Position numbers and translations under genes: made by a program. This document shows, piece after piece, positions 5,289 to 5,382 of a DNA stretch of 5,382 bases (positions are counted from its first letter, which is position 1; each line of letters opens with the position of its first letter). The notes under the pieces are model-generated. The model did no database searches. It was not told where the DNA came from and worked only from the letters and a program-made list of their open reading frames with translations. The stretch is taken from assembly GCA_902492105.1 (NCBI GenBank), contig CABUKD010000049.1, positions 1-5,382 of the forward strand, read 5' to 3'. This stretch comes from an uncultured Clostridium sp. (GTDB lineage: Bacteria; Bacillota; Clostridia; TANB77; CAG-508).

Positions 5289-5382
5289 CAAGATATAATA
5301 AGTGAATATAACCTGATGGGACTGCCGACCAAACAAACGGACAAAAACGGAAATGAAACAGTAAATACGTATAATGCGTATG
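5289..5382 (+). pseudogene. RHS/YD-repeat core fragment, runs off window
   Basis: Immediately after inverted-repeat copy 3 the frame (codons from 5289) reads YNLMGLPTKQTDKNGNETVN followed by TYNAY, unmistakable RHS/YD-repeat core with the G-x-x-T/Y-x-Y spacing. It has a visibly higher GC content than the genes before it, like the core codons at 2-100. The frame is closed upstream by the TAA at the repeat edge (5286-5288) and the first ATG (5316) has no ribosome binding site, so the piece lacks its own beginning. It is either a severed RHS remnant or the remains of a core interrupted by the cassette array; what follows beyond the window decides this. Confidence 0.7.

Noticed and set aside
5132..5293. 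ACAAGA on both sides of inverted-repeat copy 3, a possible target-site duplication
   Set aside because: ACAAG also precedes copies 1 and 2 and so belongs to the repeated unit; the other two copies have no matching right-hand duplicate.

Overview
The window is AT-rich DNA that looks like a Gram-positive, Clostridia-type genome. The evidence is strong AGGAGG-like ribosome binding sites, exported proteins with short Lys-rich signal peptides, and surface-protein modules common in that group: copper-amine-oxidase N-terminal (stalk) domains, WG repeats and S-layer-homology (SLH)-like repeats. Nothing here identifies the species.

Layout, left to right. Positions 2-883 are the 3' end of a large RHS/YD-repeat gene. 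It shows the end of the RHS core (closing in DPSGL), then an AT-rich variable tip carrying a zinc-protease signature (HETGH, with Asp six residues after the second His, and a downstream S-I-M). One base later, with its ribosome binding site inside the toxin gene, comes an exported 454-residue protein (885-2249) with a copper-amine-oxidase-like domain and WG repeats, the candidate partner or immunity protein. Two further cassettes follow. Each consists of a perfect or near-perfect hairpin, a ~148-bp inverted-repeat element, a short open frame with no obvious beginning (2554-2880 and 3875-4009), and an exported protein gene built of degenerate SLH-like modules (2920-3609 and 4025-5041). A third hairpin plus inverted-repeat element (5075-5287) follows the last gene. 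Immediately after it the reading frame is again RHS/YD-repeat core, which runs off the window.

Interpretation (inference): this looks like an RHS polymorphic-toxin locus with a store of displaced toxin tips and their partner genes. The same hairpin plus inverted-repeat unit occupies every cassette boundary. The headless frames are best read as C-terminal stubs of displaced toxin tips. All three partner candidates carry signal peptides, unlike the cytoplasmic immunity proteins known for many RHS/WapA toxins, so any protection would act outside the membrane.

The most unusual item is the repeat unit. Its three copies have diverged, but almost all mismatches in the paired arms are G-U pairs on the + strand, and the preceding hairpin shows three compensated base-pair changes. 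This suggests a maintained structure (structured RNA or DNA hairpin) rather than decaying insertion debris. No tRNA, rRNA, CRISPR array or transposase gene was seen.
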